Under the pieces are notes generated by a model that had not been told where the DNA came from, made no database searches, and was given only the letters and a program-made list of their open reading frames with translations. The position numbers and the translations under genes were made by a program. Of a stretch of 8,917 bases of DNA, positions 1 to 6,668 are shown piece by piece. The stretch lies in the NCBI GenBank assembly GCA_002348365.1, contig DEBC01000051.1, forward strand, positions 1 through 8,917. The letters are read 5' to 3'. The number at the start of each line of letters is the position of its first letter. Position 1 is the stretch's first letter. The stretch comes from Alphaproteobacteria bacterium UBA2966. GTDB taxonomy: Bacteria; Pseudomonadota; Alphaproteobacteria; UBA2966.

Positions 1-636
1 GCCTGGGGCCTCAAGCTGCAGGGCAAGGACGGTGTCGTCGCCATATATTTCGGTGACGGCGCCTCGTCGGAAGGCGATTTCCATGAATCCTGCAATCTCG
101 CCGGGGTGACCGATGCCCCGGTGCTGTTCGTCCTGCAGGACAACGGCTGGGCGATCTCGACACCGCGCGCTATCCAGTCCGAAGCACGGGATTTTGCCGC
201 CCGTGCGCTTGGCTACGGCATTCACGGCGTCGCCGTGGACGGCAACGACCTGTTCGCGCTCTATGCCGTCGCATCCGAAGCCGTGGCCCGCGGGCGCGCC
301 GGCGAAGGCCCGACCCTGATCGAATCGCGAACCTACCGCATGGGCGCCCACACCACTGCCGATGACCCGACGCGCTATGTCGACGCGGCAGTACAGGAGA
401 AGTGGAAGGCCCGGGACCCCATCGAGCGCGTCCAGAAATATCTCGCGGCGATGGACAAGTGGAGCGACGAAGCCACCGAAAAACTGCGCGCGGAGTGCCA
501 GGCCGAAGTGGAAGAAGCCTTCGAGACCGCGCTCGCCCACCCAGAACCCGAGGCCGCCGATCTCTACGAGAATGTGTTTGCCGAGCGCACGCCGCAGCTC
601 GAACGCCAGCGCCAGCGCCATCTGGTAATGCGCTAG
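1..636 (+). CDS. pdhA: Pyruvate/2-oxoacid dehydrogenase E1 component, alpha subunit (5' partial)
   Basis: This is the thiamine-diphosphate-dependent decarboxylating subunit, which with E1 beta forms the alpha2-beta2 E1 of a cytoplasmic 2-oxoacid dehydrogenase complex. Frame 1 is open from the first base; 211 residues are visible, so about 120-150 N-terminal residues of a typical 330-360 aa protein lie outside the window. The ThDP/Mg motif begins with GDGASSEGDFHE (visible residues 18-29) and closes with QDNGWAIS (46-53). The Mg-ligand Asn (N48) is kept, but the residue before it is Asp where most relatives have Asn. HTTADDPTRY is the conserved phosphorylation-loop-like segment near the active site. 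The C-terminal pattern TPQLERQ resembles Bacillus PdhA, which favours pyruvate over branched-chain oxoacids; this is from remembered family patterns, not an alignment. The E1 beta gene follows after 12 nt, with AGAGGA (635-640) overlapping this stop codon as its ribosome binding site. Confidence 0.95.
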   Translation, partial: AWGLKLQGKDGVVAIYFGDGASSEGDFHESCNLAGVTDAPVLFVLQDNGWAISTPRAIQSEARDFAARALGYGIHGVAVDGNDLFALYAVASEAVARGRAGEGPTLIESRTYRMGAHTTADDPTRYVDAAVQEKWKARDPIERVQKYLAAMDKWSDEATEKLRAECQAEVEEAFETALAHPEPEAADLYENVFAERTPQLERQRQRHLVMR

Positions 637-648
637 AGGATTTCTGCC

Positions 649-1629
649 ATGCCCGAAATGAACATGGTCGAAGCCATCCGAGAGGCGCTCAAGCTCGAGA
701 TGCATCGTGACGAGCGCGTCATCGTGCTCGGCGAGGATGTCGGGCACTTCGGCGGCGTCTTCCGTGCCACCGACGGGCTGCAGCAGCAGTTCGGTTCGAA
801 GCGCGTCGTCGACACACCTCTGGCCGAGGCCGTGATCGCCGGGTCAGCGCTAGGGCTTGCCTTCTCCGGTCTGGTGCCGGTCGCCGAAATGCAGTTCCTG
901 CCCTTCTCGCATCAAGCATTTCATCAGATCTCCCAGCAGATCGCGCGCACTCGGTTCCGGTCGGCTGGCTCGCATCCGGCACAGATCACGATTCGGGCGC
1001 CCTTCGGAGGCGGCGTCAAAACACCCGAACTTCACTCCGATGCGATCGAAGCGCAGTTCGTTCAGTCTCCCGGTCTCAAGATCGCGCTGCCCTCCAATCC
1101 CTACGACGCCAAAGGCCTGCTGCTGGAGGCAATTCGCGATCCGGACCCGGTGATGTTCCTTGAGCCGCTGAAGGGCTACCGCCTGATCACCGGTGAGGTG
1201 CCCGACGGCGACTACACCGTCCCCTTCGGCAAGCTGCGGATCGCCCGCGAAGGCACCGATGTTACGCTCATTGCATGGAGCGTTTCAGTCAGTCTCGCCG
1301 AGGAGGCGGCCGATGTCCTTGCCGAGCGCGGCATCAGTGCGCATGTCATCGATCTGCGGACCCTCGTGCCACTCGATATTGACGGTTTGATCGAAGCGGC
1401 GGAGAAGACCGGGCGCATCGTCATCGTGCAGGAGGCGCCAGAAAGCGCGAGCTTCGGTGCCGAGGTCGTGGCGCTGATCCAGGAGATGGCGTTCTATTCC
1501 CTCGAGGCCCCAATCGCGCGGGTGTCAGCACCCGACGTGCCTTATCCGCTGCACGCGCTCGAGGAGCACTACATCCCCAGCGTCGACCAGGTCGTGGCCA
1601 CCGTCGAGCGAACGCTGAACGGAACATGA
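649..1629 (+). CDS. pdhB: Pyruvate/2-oxoacid dehydrogenase E1 component, beta subunit
   Basis: This is the transketolase-like beta subunit of the heterotetrameric E1, which completes the thiamine diphosphate site and helps dock E1 to E2. It has 326 residues, the usual length for the stand-alone type. There is no N-terminal lipoyl domain, unlike the roughly 450-residue PdhB of many alphaproteobacteria. Visible family motifs are GEDVGHFGGVFRAT near residue 28, the loop PFGGGVKTPELHSD, LPSNPYDAKGLL, and the C-terminal domain beginning near TDVTLIAWS with VIDLRTLVPLD and VQEAPESASFGAEV. The KTPELHSD loop and the EVPDGDYTVPFGK segment match the Bacillus pyruvate dehydrogenase style; branched-chain enzymes usually have a YGGQTHSQ-like loop. 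The ATG at 649 sits 8 nt after AGAGGA; a second ATG at 658 is less well placed. The stop overlaps the E2 start as ATGA, a sign of translational coupling. Substrate is inferred, not proven. Confidence 0.95.
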   Translation: MPEMNMVEAIREALKLEMHRDERVIVLGEDVGHFGGVFRATDGLQQQFGSKRVVDTPLAEAVIAGSALGLAFSGLVPVAEMQFLPFSHQAFHQISQQIARTRFRSAGSHPAQITIRAPFGGGVKTPELHSDAIEAQFVQSPGLKIALPSNPYDAKGLLLEAIRDPDPVMFLEPLKGYRLITGEVPDGDYTVPFGKLRIAREGTDVTLIAWSVSVSLAEEAADVLAERGISAHVIDLRTLVPLDIDGLIEAAEKTGRIVIVQEAPESASFGAEVVALIQEMAFYSLEAPIARVSAPDVPYPLHALEEHYIPSVDQVVATVERTLNGT

Positions 1630-2873
1630 GCGACTATCAGTTCAATCTACCCGACATCGGCGAGGGTCTCGGCGAAGGCGAGATCGTGCGCTGGCTGATC
1701 GAGCCCGGCGGCGCCGTCAAGGCTGACCAGGCCATGGTCGAGGTTGAAACCGACAAGGCGCTGGTCGAGATCCCGGCACCGGTGACCGGCACGTTGAAAA
1801 CCGTCGGAGGCGCTGTCGGAGATGTGATTGCGGTGGGCACCCTGCTCGCGGTCATCGAGACCGACGGTGAGGCCACGCCCGTAGCCTCGCCTGAGCCGAC
1901 CGCCGAACCAGCCGTAACGCCGCCATCACCAGCACCGACGACGGTTGCGCCACGTTCTGGTCGTGTGCTCGCCGCCCCGGCCACCCGCAAGCTTGCCGTC
2001 GAACTCGGGGTGGATCTCACCGCCGTTCAGGGCAGCGGCCCCCAGGGCCGCATCACCCGCGAAGATGTGGAACAGGCCGCCGCTGGCAGTGGTAGGCCTC
2101 CGGCACCAGATGCGGACACGGGCGCGCCTTCCCCCCAACCCCAGTCGGCCACTGCACGCGTCGCACCGCCCGATCGCGTCGACGAGGTCGTGGCCTTGCG
2201 AGGCTTGCGCAAGACTATTGCCGAGAACATGACGGCGAGCCTCCAGGTGCCCACGATCATCGACTGGCACCAGTGCGAGGCCACGGAACTGATCGCCGCC
2301 CGCGACAGTCTGAAGGAGGAGTTCGCCGCCCAGGGCGTCAAACTCACCTACCTGCCGTTCTTCATCAAGGCCTGCGTCGTGGCCCTGGAGAGGGTGCCGT
2401 CAATGAACGCAGTCCTGGATATGGACAAGGGCGAGATCGTCTACCGCAAGCGCTTCAATATCGGCATTGCCACGGCCACGGAGGCCGGACTGATCGTCCC
2501 GGTCGTGCACGACGCGGACCTGAAATCGATCTTCGACCTGGCGACCGAGATCAATGAGCTCGCCGAACTGTCACGCTCACGCAAGGTGCCGCCTGACCGG
2601 CTGGCCAACGGCACCTTCACGATCACGAATTTCGGCAGTTACGGGTCACGCATGGGCACCCCCATCATCCGCCCGCCTGAAGTCGCGATTGGCGGGTTCG
2701 GCGCCATCCGGGACGAGGTCATTCCGGTGGACGGAGTGCCGGCCGTGCGGCCGGTTCTCCCGCTCTGCGCCGCCACCGACCACCGTCTCAACGACGGCGA
2801 ACACCTCTGGACCTTCGTTCGGACGGTAACGAACCTGCTGGAGGAACCCACCCGAATCCTGGGCTACGTCTAG
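1626..2873 (+). CDS. pdhC: Dihydrolipoamide acyltransferase (E2) of 2-oxoacid dehydrogenase complex
   Basis: This is the core-forming acyltransferase, which moves the acyl group from lipoamide to CoA. The 415 residues show the standard order. One lipoyl domain covers about residues 3-78, with the modified lysine K44 in ETDKALVE. An Ala/Pro/Thr-rich linker (79-112) leads to the peripheral-subunit-binding domain (about 113-150, from RVLAAPATRKLAVELGVDL to GRITREDV). A second Pro/Ala linker leads to the catalytic domain (about 185-415), with the TFTITNFGSYG segment and the active-site DHRLNDG near the end (H386 and D390). The carboxyl end EEPTRILGYV is close to the expected end of the family, so the protein is complete. 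A single lipoyl domain fits Bacillus-type PdhC and branched-chain E2 alike, so acyl specificity cannot be read from this gene alone. The start overlaps the E1 beta stop (ATGA). Confidence 0.95.
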   Translation: MSDYQFNLPDIGEGLGEGEIVRWLIEPGGAVKADQAMVEVETDKALVEIPAPVTGTLKTVGGAVGDVIAVGTLLAVIETDGEATPVASPEPTAEPAVTPPSPAPTTVAPRSGRVLAAPATRKLAVELGVDLTAVQGSGPQGRITREDVEQAAAGSGRPPAPDADTGAPSPQPQSATARVAPPDRVDEVVALRGLRKTIAENMTASLQVPTIIDWHQCEATELIAARDSLKEEFAAQGVKLTYLPFFIKACVVALERVPSMNAVLDMDKGEIVYRKRFNIGIATATEAGLIVPVVHDADLKSIFDLATEINELAELSRSRKVPPDRLANGTFTITNFGSYGSRMGTPIIRPPEVAIGGFGAIRDEVIPVDGVPAVRPVLPLCAATDHRLNDGEHLWTFVRTVTNLLEEPTRILGYV

Positions 2874-2889
2874 GGAAAGGCCGGCCCTG

Positions 2890-4314
2890 ATGGTAATCGG
2901 CCAGATCGCGACATCAACCGATTTTCTCGTTGCCGGGGGCGGACCCGGCGGCTACGTCGCGGCGCTGCGCGCGGCGCAGTTGGGCCGCACTGTCACCCTG
3001 GTCGATCGAGACGGCCTGGATGGTGTCGGCGGTGTCTGCCTGCGGGTCGGCTGTATCCCCAGCAAGGGCCTGATCGAGGCCGCAGACCTTGCACATCGCA
3101 GTGCCACGGACGGTCCGGCCTATGGTCTCAAGACCAAGTATGGCGGGGTCGACATGTCCGCCTTCCAGGCCTGGAAGGCCGAGCTCGTCATTGGCCTCAC
3201 CGACGGCGTGCGTGGTTTGCTCGACAAGGCCGGCGTGCGTGTCGTTGAGGGGAACCTGAGCCTGTCGAAGCCCGACGAGGCGGTCGTCTCGACACCTGAC
3301 GGCCAGGCGAACTTCTTGAAGTTTCGTGATCTCGTTCTGGCAACGGGATCGCGTCCCATCGAACTGCCTGGCTTCGAGATCAATGGCGATGACATCCTCG
3401 ATTCGACCGGTGCGCTCAACCTCGAGACATTGCCCGGGGCCGTCGCGATTATCGGCGGCGGCTACATAGGGCTGGAGATCGGCATCGCGCTGGCCAAGCT
3501 GGGCAGCGCGGTCACGATTGTCGAAGCGCTCGAGGGCGTCCTGCCCGCCATGGACCGGCGTATCGCCAAACCGGTCGAGAAGCGGCTCGGCGAGCTTGGC
3601 GTCGTGCTGCACGCCGGATCCAAGGCAACGGCATTCGAGAACGGCGAACTCACCGTCGAGACAGCCTACGGCGCCGAGCAGATCGCCGCGGACAAGGTGA
3701 TCGTCGCCGTCGGGCGCAAGCCCAACAGTGATGATCTCGGTCTCGATCTCGCCAGGGTTTCGCCCGATAACCATGGACTGCTTCCTGTCGGCGCCGACCG
3801 CCGCATCAGCGACCACATTGCCGCAATCGGCGACATCACGTCCGGCCCGGCGCTCGCCCACAAAGCCTCGGCCGAAGCCACGGTTGCGGCGGAAGCCTTG
3901 TGTGGCCGCAAGGTCGCGTTCCAGCCGGCGGCGATCCCTGCCGTGGTGTTCTCCGACCCCGAAGTCGCCAGCGCCGGTCTCACGGCGGCGGACGCCAATG
4001 CCGAAGGGATCGAGGTCAAAACAACCAACTTCCCGTTGAGCGCCTCCGGCCGGGCCAGGACGCTCAACACAGCGAACGGCTTCCTGCAGATCGTCTCCGC
4101 CGCCGATGGCGATATCGTGCTCGGCGTGCACATCGTCGGGCCGCATGCCTCAGACCTGATCGGCGAGGGCGTGCTGGCCATCGAGATGGGCGCGACGCTC
4201 GAAGACCTGGCACTGTCCATACATCCGCATCCGACCCTGTCCGAACAGTTCCTGGAAGCCGCGCATGTCGGTATCGGGCAGCCCATCCACCTGGCGGTGC
4301 TCGGCAAGAAATAG
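2890..4314 (+). CDS. lpdA: Dihydrolipoyl dehydrogenase (E3)
   Basis: This is the FAD-containing E3, which reoxidises the dihydrolipoyl group of E2 and passes electrons to NAD+. Its 474 residues match the family length. The FAD-binding loop is GGGPGG (residues 16-21). The redox-active disulfide is C50/C55 in GGVCLRVGCIPSK; Arg and Val occur where many homologues have Asn and Val. The NAD-binding Rossmann loop is IIGGGYIGLEIG in mid-protein. A second FAD contact is AIGDITSGPALAHKA, and the dimerisation domain ends with HPHPTLSE, giving the catalytic pair H447/E452. The ATG at 2890 lies 9 nt after GGAAAGG (2874-2880), and the gap from E2 is 16 nt, so it belongs to the same operon. Having its own E3 means the cluster can make the complex without a shared E3. 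A long open frame antisense to it is a GC-rich shadow. Confidence 0.97.
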   Translation: MVIGQIATSTDFLVAGGGPGGYVAALRAAQLGRTVTLVDRDGLDGVGGVCLRVGCIPSKGLIEAADLAHRSATDGPAYGLKTKYGGVDMSAFQAWKAELVIGLTDGVRGLLDKAGVRVVEGNLSLSKPDEAVVSTPDGQANFLKFRDLVLATGSRPIELPGFEINGDDILDSTGALNLETLPGAVAIIGGGYIGLEIGIALAKLGSAVTIVEALEGVLPAMDRRIAKPVEKRLGELGVVLHAGSKATAFENGELTVETAYGAEQIAADKVIVAVGRKPNSDDLGLDLARVSPDNHGLLPVGADRRISDHIAAIGDITSGPALAHKASAEATVAAEALCGRKVAFQPAAIPAVVFSDPEVASAGLTAADANAEGIEVKTTNFPLSASGRARTLNTANGFLQIVSAADGDIVLGVHIVGPHASDLIGEGVLAIEMGATLEDLALSIHPHPTLSEQFLEAAHVGIGQPIHLAVLGKK

Positions 4315-4368
4315 GCCGTTCAGGGGCCCGTTTGCGCGTCGAAAGCTTGAGCAGAGGCAAAAAGGCTC

Positions 4369-5097
4369 GTGGAGTTCATCGATCTCTCACTGGTTCTCGC
4401 GGCGTTTTCGGCGGTGGCCGCAGGAATCGTGTACGGCTTTGCCGGGTTCGGGGCCGCGTACGTGCTCATACCCCTGCTCTCCCTGATCTATGACGCCCGC
4501 GAGGCGGTCGCGATGGTCATGATGATGGTGACACTGGGCAGCGTCGGCCTGGCCTTCAGAACCGCCCGATACGCCGCCTGGCGGCAGATCGGACCCATGA
4601 GCGTTCTCGCCATGGCCACGATTCCCATCGGCAGTATGATCCTGCTCACCGTCGATCCCGAACTCATGCGCCGCGCCATCGGTGCGGTCATTCTCTTTTT
4701 CGCCGCCGCAATGCTGTTCGGGGTGGCCTACAGGGGCCGCCGGAACCTGTTCACCGCCGCTGTGGCGGGCATCGTGGGCGGCGTGACCCACGGCGCTGTT
4801 GGTCTCGGCGGCCTCGCCGTCAGTCTTTACGTCATGTCGTCCCAGGATCCAGCCGCGGTTCAGCGTGCCGGCGTCGTCGTATTCAGCGCGCTGGTCGCGG
4901 CCGTCAGCACCATCGTCCTGACCATCTCCGGCGTGGTCAATTCGACCTCGATCGCCCGGTCACTTCTGCTGATGATCCCTTTCGGGATCACCTTGTGGTG
5001 CGGGGCGCGTGTGTTCCGGTCCACTCCCGTGCCGATCTTCAGGCGCATCGTTCTGGTCCTGGTCCTGGCGCTCGGCATCACGACCCTCGTCGCCTGA
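4369..5097 (+). CDS. TauE/SafE family membrane protein (putative sulfite/organic anion exporter)
   Basis: This is an inner-membrane protein of the TauE/SafE (formerly DUF81) family; studied members are linked to export of sulfite or sulfonate-derived anions, but many have unknown substrates. The 242 residues are almost wholly hydrophobic, with about 7-8 membrane segments. The family's internal duplication is visible: AAGIVYGFAGFGAAYVLIPL (residues 17-36) is echoed by AGIVGGVTHGAVGLGG (about 133-148). The start is GTG at 4369: an in-frame TGA at 4348-4350 and no ATG before residue 49 force this choice, and AGAGG (4353-4357) lies 11 nt upstream. It follows E3 by 54 nt with no obvious terminator between, so co-transcription with the dehydrogenase operon is plausible. 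It converges on the downstream SDR gene. Family membership is fairly sure; the transported substrate is not. Confidence 0.87.
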   Translation: MEFIDLSLVLAAFSAVAAGIVYGFAGFGAAYVLIPLLSLIYDAREAVAMVMMMVTLGSVGLAFRTARYAAWRQIGPMSVLAMATIPIGSMILLTVDPELMRRAIGAVILFFAAAMLFGVAYRGRRNLFTAAVAGIVGGVTHGAVGLGGLAVSLYVMSSQDPAAVQRAGVVVFSALVAAVSTIVLTISGVVNSTSIARSLLLMIPFGITLWCGARVFRSTPVPIFRRIVLVLVLALGITTLVA

Positions 5098-5155
5098 TCA
5101 CGTTCCATTCATTCGCTGAAGTGCAGCTCCGGATCGCCAGGCTGAATAGATCGCG

Positions 5156-5945
5156 CTATCGGGCTGATATTCCGCCATCGACGGGCAGCGCGATGCCCGT
5201 GACCATCGATGCCTCGTCGGATGCCAGAAAGAGAAACGCGTTTGCCGTGTCTTCCGGCTCGGCCATGCGGCCCAGCGGGATATTCTGTTTGACCCCGGCG
5301 ATGGCGCTGTCCAGGGAACCGAACCCCCCGCCATCGACCATTGCGTGGAACAACGGCGAGTCCGTCCCGCCCGGGCACACGCAGTTCACGCGGATGTTGT
5401 CCGCGGCGAGTTCGAGAGCCACGCTGCGGGTCATACCGTGTACACCATGCTTCGCCGCCGTGTAGGCCGCCATGAGCGGCCTGGCGTTGATCCCCTGGCT
5501 CGAGGAGGTATAGAGGGATTGCAGCGGTCTTTCCTGTCTCCCTCGATCGCGCCCGCAGCGCCGGAATGGCGGCTTTGGTCATGCGCAGGGGACCCACGAG
5601 ATTCACATCGAAATTGTGCTGTACGGCCGCAGCCTCGGTGTCTTCGATGAGCCCGGCATAGGGCGCCCCCGCATTGTTGACGAGAACGTCGAGCCCGCCG
5701 AATGAGTCGACCGCCAGGTCCACGGCTGCCACGTTACTGTCCTCGTCCAGATGATCGTTGTGGACGTACGTGCATGTCTCACCGAGTTCCGTGGCCAATG
5801 CTTCGCCACGTTCATCGTTGATGTCGGCCATGACGACCTGGCAGCCCTCCTCGACGAAACGGCGTGCGATCGCGCCGCCGATGACCCCGGCGGCACCCGT
5901 GATCAACGCTACCTTCCCCTGCAGTCTGGCCATTCTTTCCACCAT
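5156..5945 (-). pseudogene. Short-chain dehydrogenase/reductase (SDR), split by a frameshift
   Basis: Two overlapping frames together give one classical SDR of about 262 residues. The N-terminal frame (from 5945) holds TGAAGVIGG (residues 16-24), acidic D41 at the end of the second strand (suggesting NAD(H)), and NNAG (90-93). The C-terminal frame ends at 5156 and holds SSSQG, the catalytic YTAAK, VCPGGTDSPL and the typical final GIALPVDGGISAR. Removing one C from the CCC run (GGG at 5515-5517 on the + strand) after I143 joins them as AAILYTSSSQGIN, with S148, Y161 and K165 correctly spaced. As written, translation leaves the SDR frame at about residue 143 and runs 135 more residues to 5109 with no SDR sequence. 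It could be a true pseudogene or a one-base sequencing or assembly error. Start options are 5945 (used here) or the ATG at 5933. TGAAGVIG has Val where a glycine is usual in TGxxxGxG. The substrate is unknown. Confidence 0.85.
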
Positions 5946-6095
5946 TCCCGTTTCAATGCTTGATCCGGGTGTTACGTGACGCCTCCGATGGATTCAAGTG
6001 GGTCGAGAGCCAAGAGCGACATGGCCGCATCCAGTTGAGCCGCGGTAAGCCAGTCGATACCGTCATCCTACGGCGAAGAAACACGGGGCGGCTTC
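5946..6095. promoter_or_regulatory. Divergent intergenic region, presumed to hold promoters for both flanking genes
   Basis: The SDR (minus strand) and the small lipoprotein gene (plus strand) are transcribed away from each other, so promoters for both should lie here or very close by. This follows from gene layout only. I see TTGAGC at 6035-6040, but no good -10 box at a normal distance, and no clear inverted repeat that would mark an operator. The SDR start at 5945 has only a weak purine stretch (ACGGGA) before it. Confidence 0.3.
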
Positions 6096-6482
6096 ATGAG
6101 ACATATCCGTCTGGCGCTGATGACCGTCGCCGTCTTGGGACTGATGGGTTGTGCCGAAGACGAACAGGTGAACGCCGAAGTCGCCGTCAGATGGCTTAAC
6201 GATTATGCCTCAAGAATTTCAGAGACATCCGAATTCCGGATCAACCCGATCAGGCTCGAGGGTCAGTCAAAGACCATCGACATGAATGTCGTCATAACGA
6301 GTGTACGGATGGCCCGGGACCTGCGCGGCCGCAATCGCGTTCATCAGTTCAAGATCCTCCAGCAGCTGTGCCCGCCGGCACACGAGGAGATCTGGCGGTT
6401 AATGGGTTCGGAACTCGCGCTACGAATTAACATCACCGAAGGTGGCGAAGACATCGTCACTGGCAGCTGCCTGTCGAGGTAG
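6096..6482 (+). CDS. Small putative lipoprotein of unknown function
   Basis: I do not recognise this family. The 128-residue product begins with a basic N-terminus and a hydrophobic stretch (MRHIRLALMTVAVLGLMGC). It ends in a plausible lipobox LMGC with the lipidated cysteine at C19, so a mature protein of about 110 residues would be anchored in a membrane facing the periplasm. The acidic residues after C19 (AEDE) would, in enterobacterial terms, begin with Ala at +2 and allow outer-membrane sorting; this rule may not apply here. The mature part is mixed alpha/beta in character and has two further cysteines, C92 (LCPP) and C125 (GSCL), which could form a disulfide. The start has a non-canonical GGGGCGG (6085-6091) 4 nt upstream. 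It stands alone, divergent from the SDR and convergent with the dehydrogenase to the right. The intact frame with signal sequence supports a real gene. Confidence 0.72.
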   Translation: MRHIRLALMTVAVLGLMGCAEDEQVNAEVAVRWLNDYASRISETSEFRINPIRLEGQSKTIDMNVVITSVRMARDLRGRNRVHQFKILQQLCPPAHEEIWRLMGSELALRINITEGGEDIVTGSCLSR

Positions 6483-6507
6483 AAGTGAGCTGATCGTGAG
6501 CTATGGC

Positions 6508-6529
6508 CGATACGGCCAACGCCGTATCG
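6508..6529. terminator. Hairpin after the lipoprotein gene, possible terminator
   Basis: CGATACGGC (6508-6516) and GCCGTATCG (6521-6529) are a perfect 9-bp inverted repeat with the 4-nt loop CAAC, starting 25 nt after the lipoprotein stop codon. GAGC (6498-6501) and GCTC (6532-6535) could add an outer stem. Downstream on the + strand is TTCTTCGT, a poor T-tract, so classical intrinsic termination is not certain. Placement between convergent genes fits a terminator or a REP-like element. Confidence 0.5.
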
Positions 6530-6550
6530 CGGCTCTTCTTCGTAAGGCCA

Positions 6551-6583
6551 GGCGGCAAGTGAGCGAATATCACTTCGAGCGCC
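6551..6583. repeat. Second inverted repeat in the convergent intergenic region
   Basis: AAGTGA (6557-6562) and TCACTT (6570-6575) form a 6-bp stem with a 7-nt loop. GGCG (6551-6554) and CGCC (6580-6583) can extend it across an internal loop. Together with the hairpin at 6508-6529 it gives a cluster of foldable sequence in the 186-nt gap. It may be a REP-type element or part of a termination region for either flanking gene. Chance formation of so short a stem is possible. Confidence 0.35.
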
Positions 6584-6668
6584 GGTGAAAGCGGGAGGGG
6601 CCGAAGGTCCCTACAAAACGACCCAGGGGGAAGGACCCGCCATGCTCGGAATGAACTAAAAAGGCTCG

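Noticed and set aside
2914..4146. 410-residue open frame on the minus strand opposite the E3 gene
   Set aside because: It is fully antisense to a well-conserved dihydrolipoyl dehydrogenase and shows no family motif. Long antisense frames are expected in GC-rich coding DNA.
4315..4368. GGGGCCC palindrome as a terminator between E3 and TauE
   Set aside because: It is too short for a hairpin with a loop and no T-tract follows.
3900..4493. 197-residue plus-strand frame spanning the end of E3 and the start of TauE
   Set aside because: It is Arg-rich, low-complexity out-of-frame translation overlapping two supported genes.
5098..5155. Possible terminator between the convergent TauE and SDR genes
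   Set aside because: Only short scattered complementarity is visible, with no T-tract on either strand.
6035..6063. TTGAGC as a sigma70 -35 box for the lipoprotein gene
   Set aside because: The hexamer at the expected -10 distance (TACCGT) is a poor match, so no promoter is claimed at that site.
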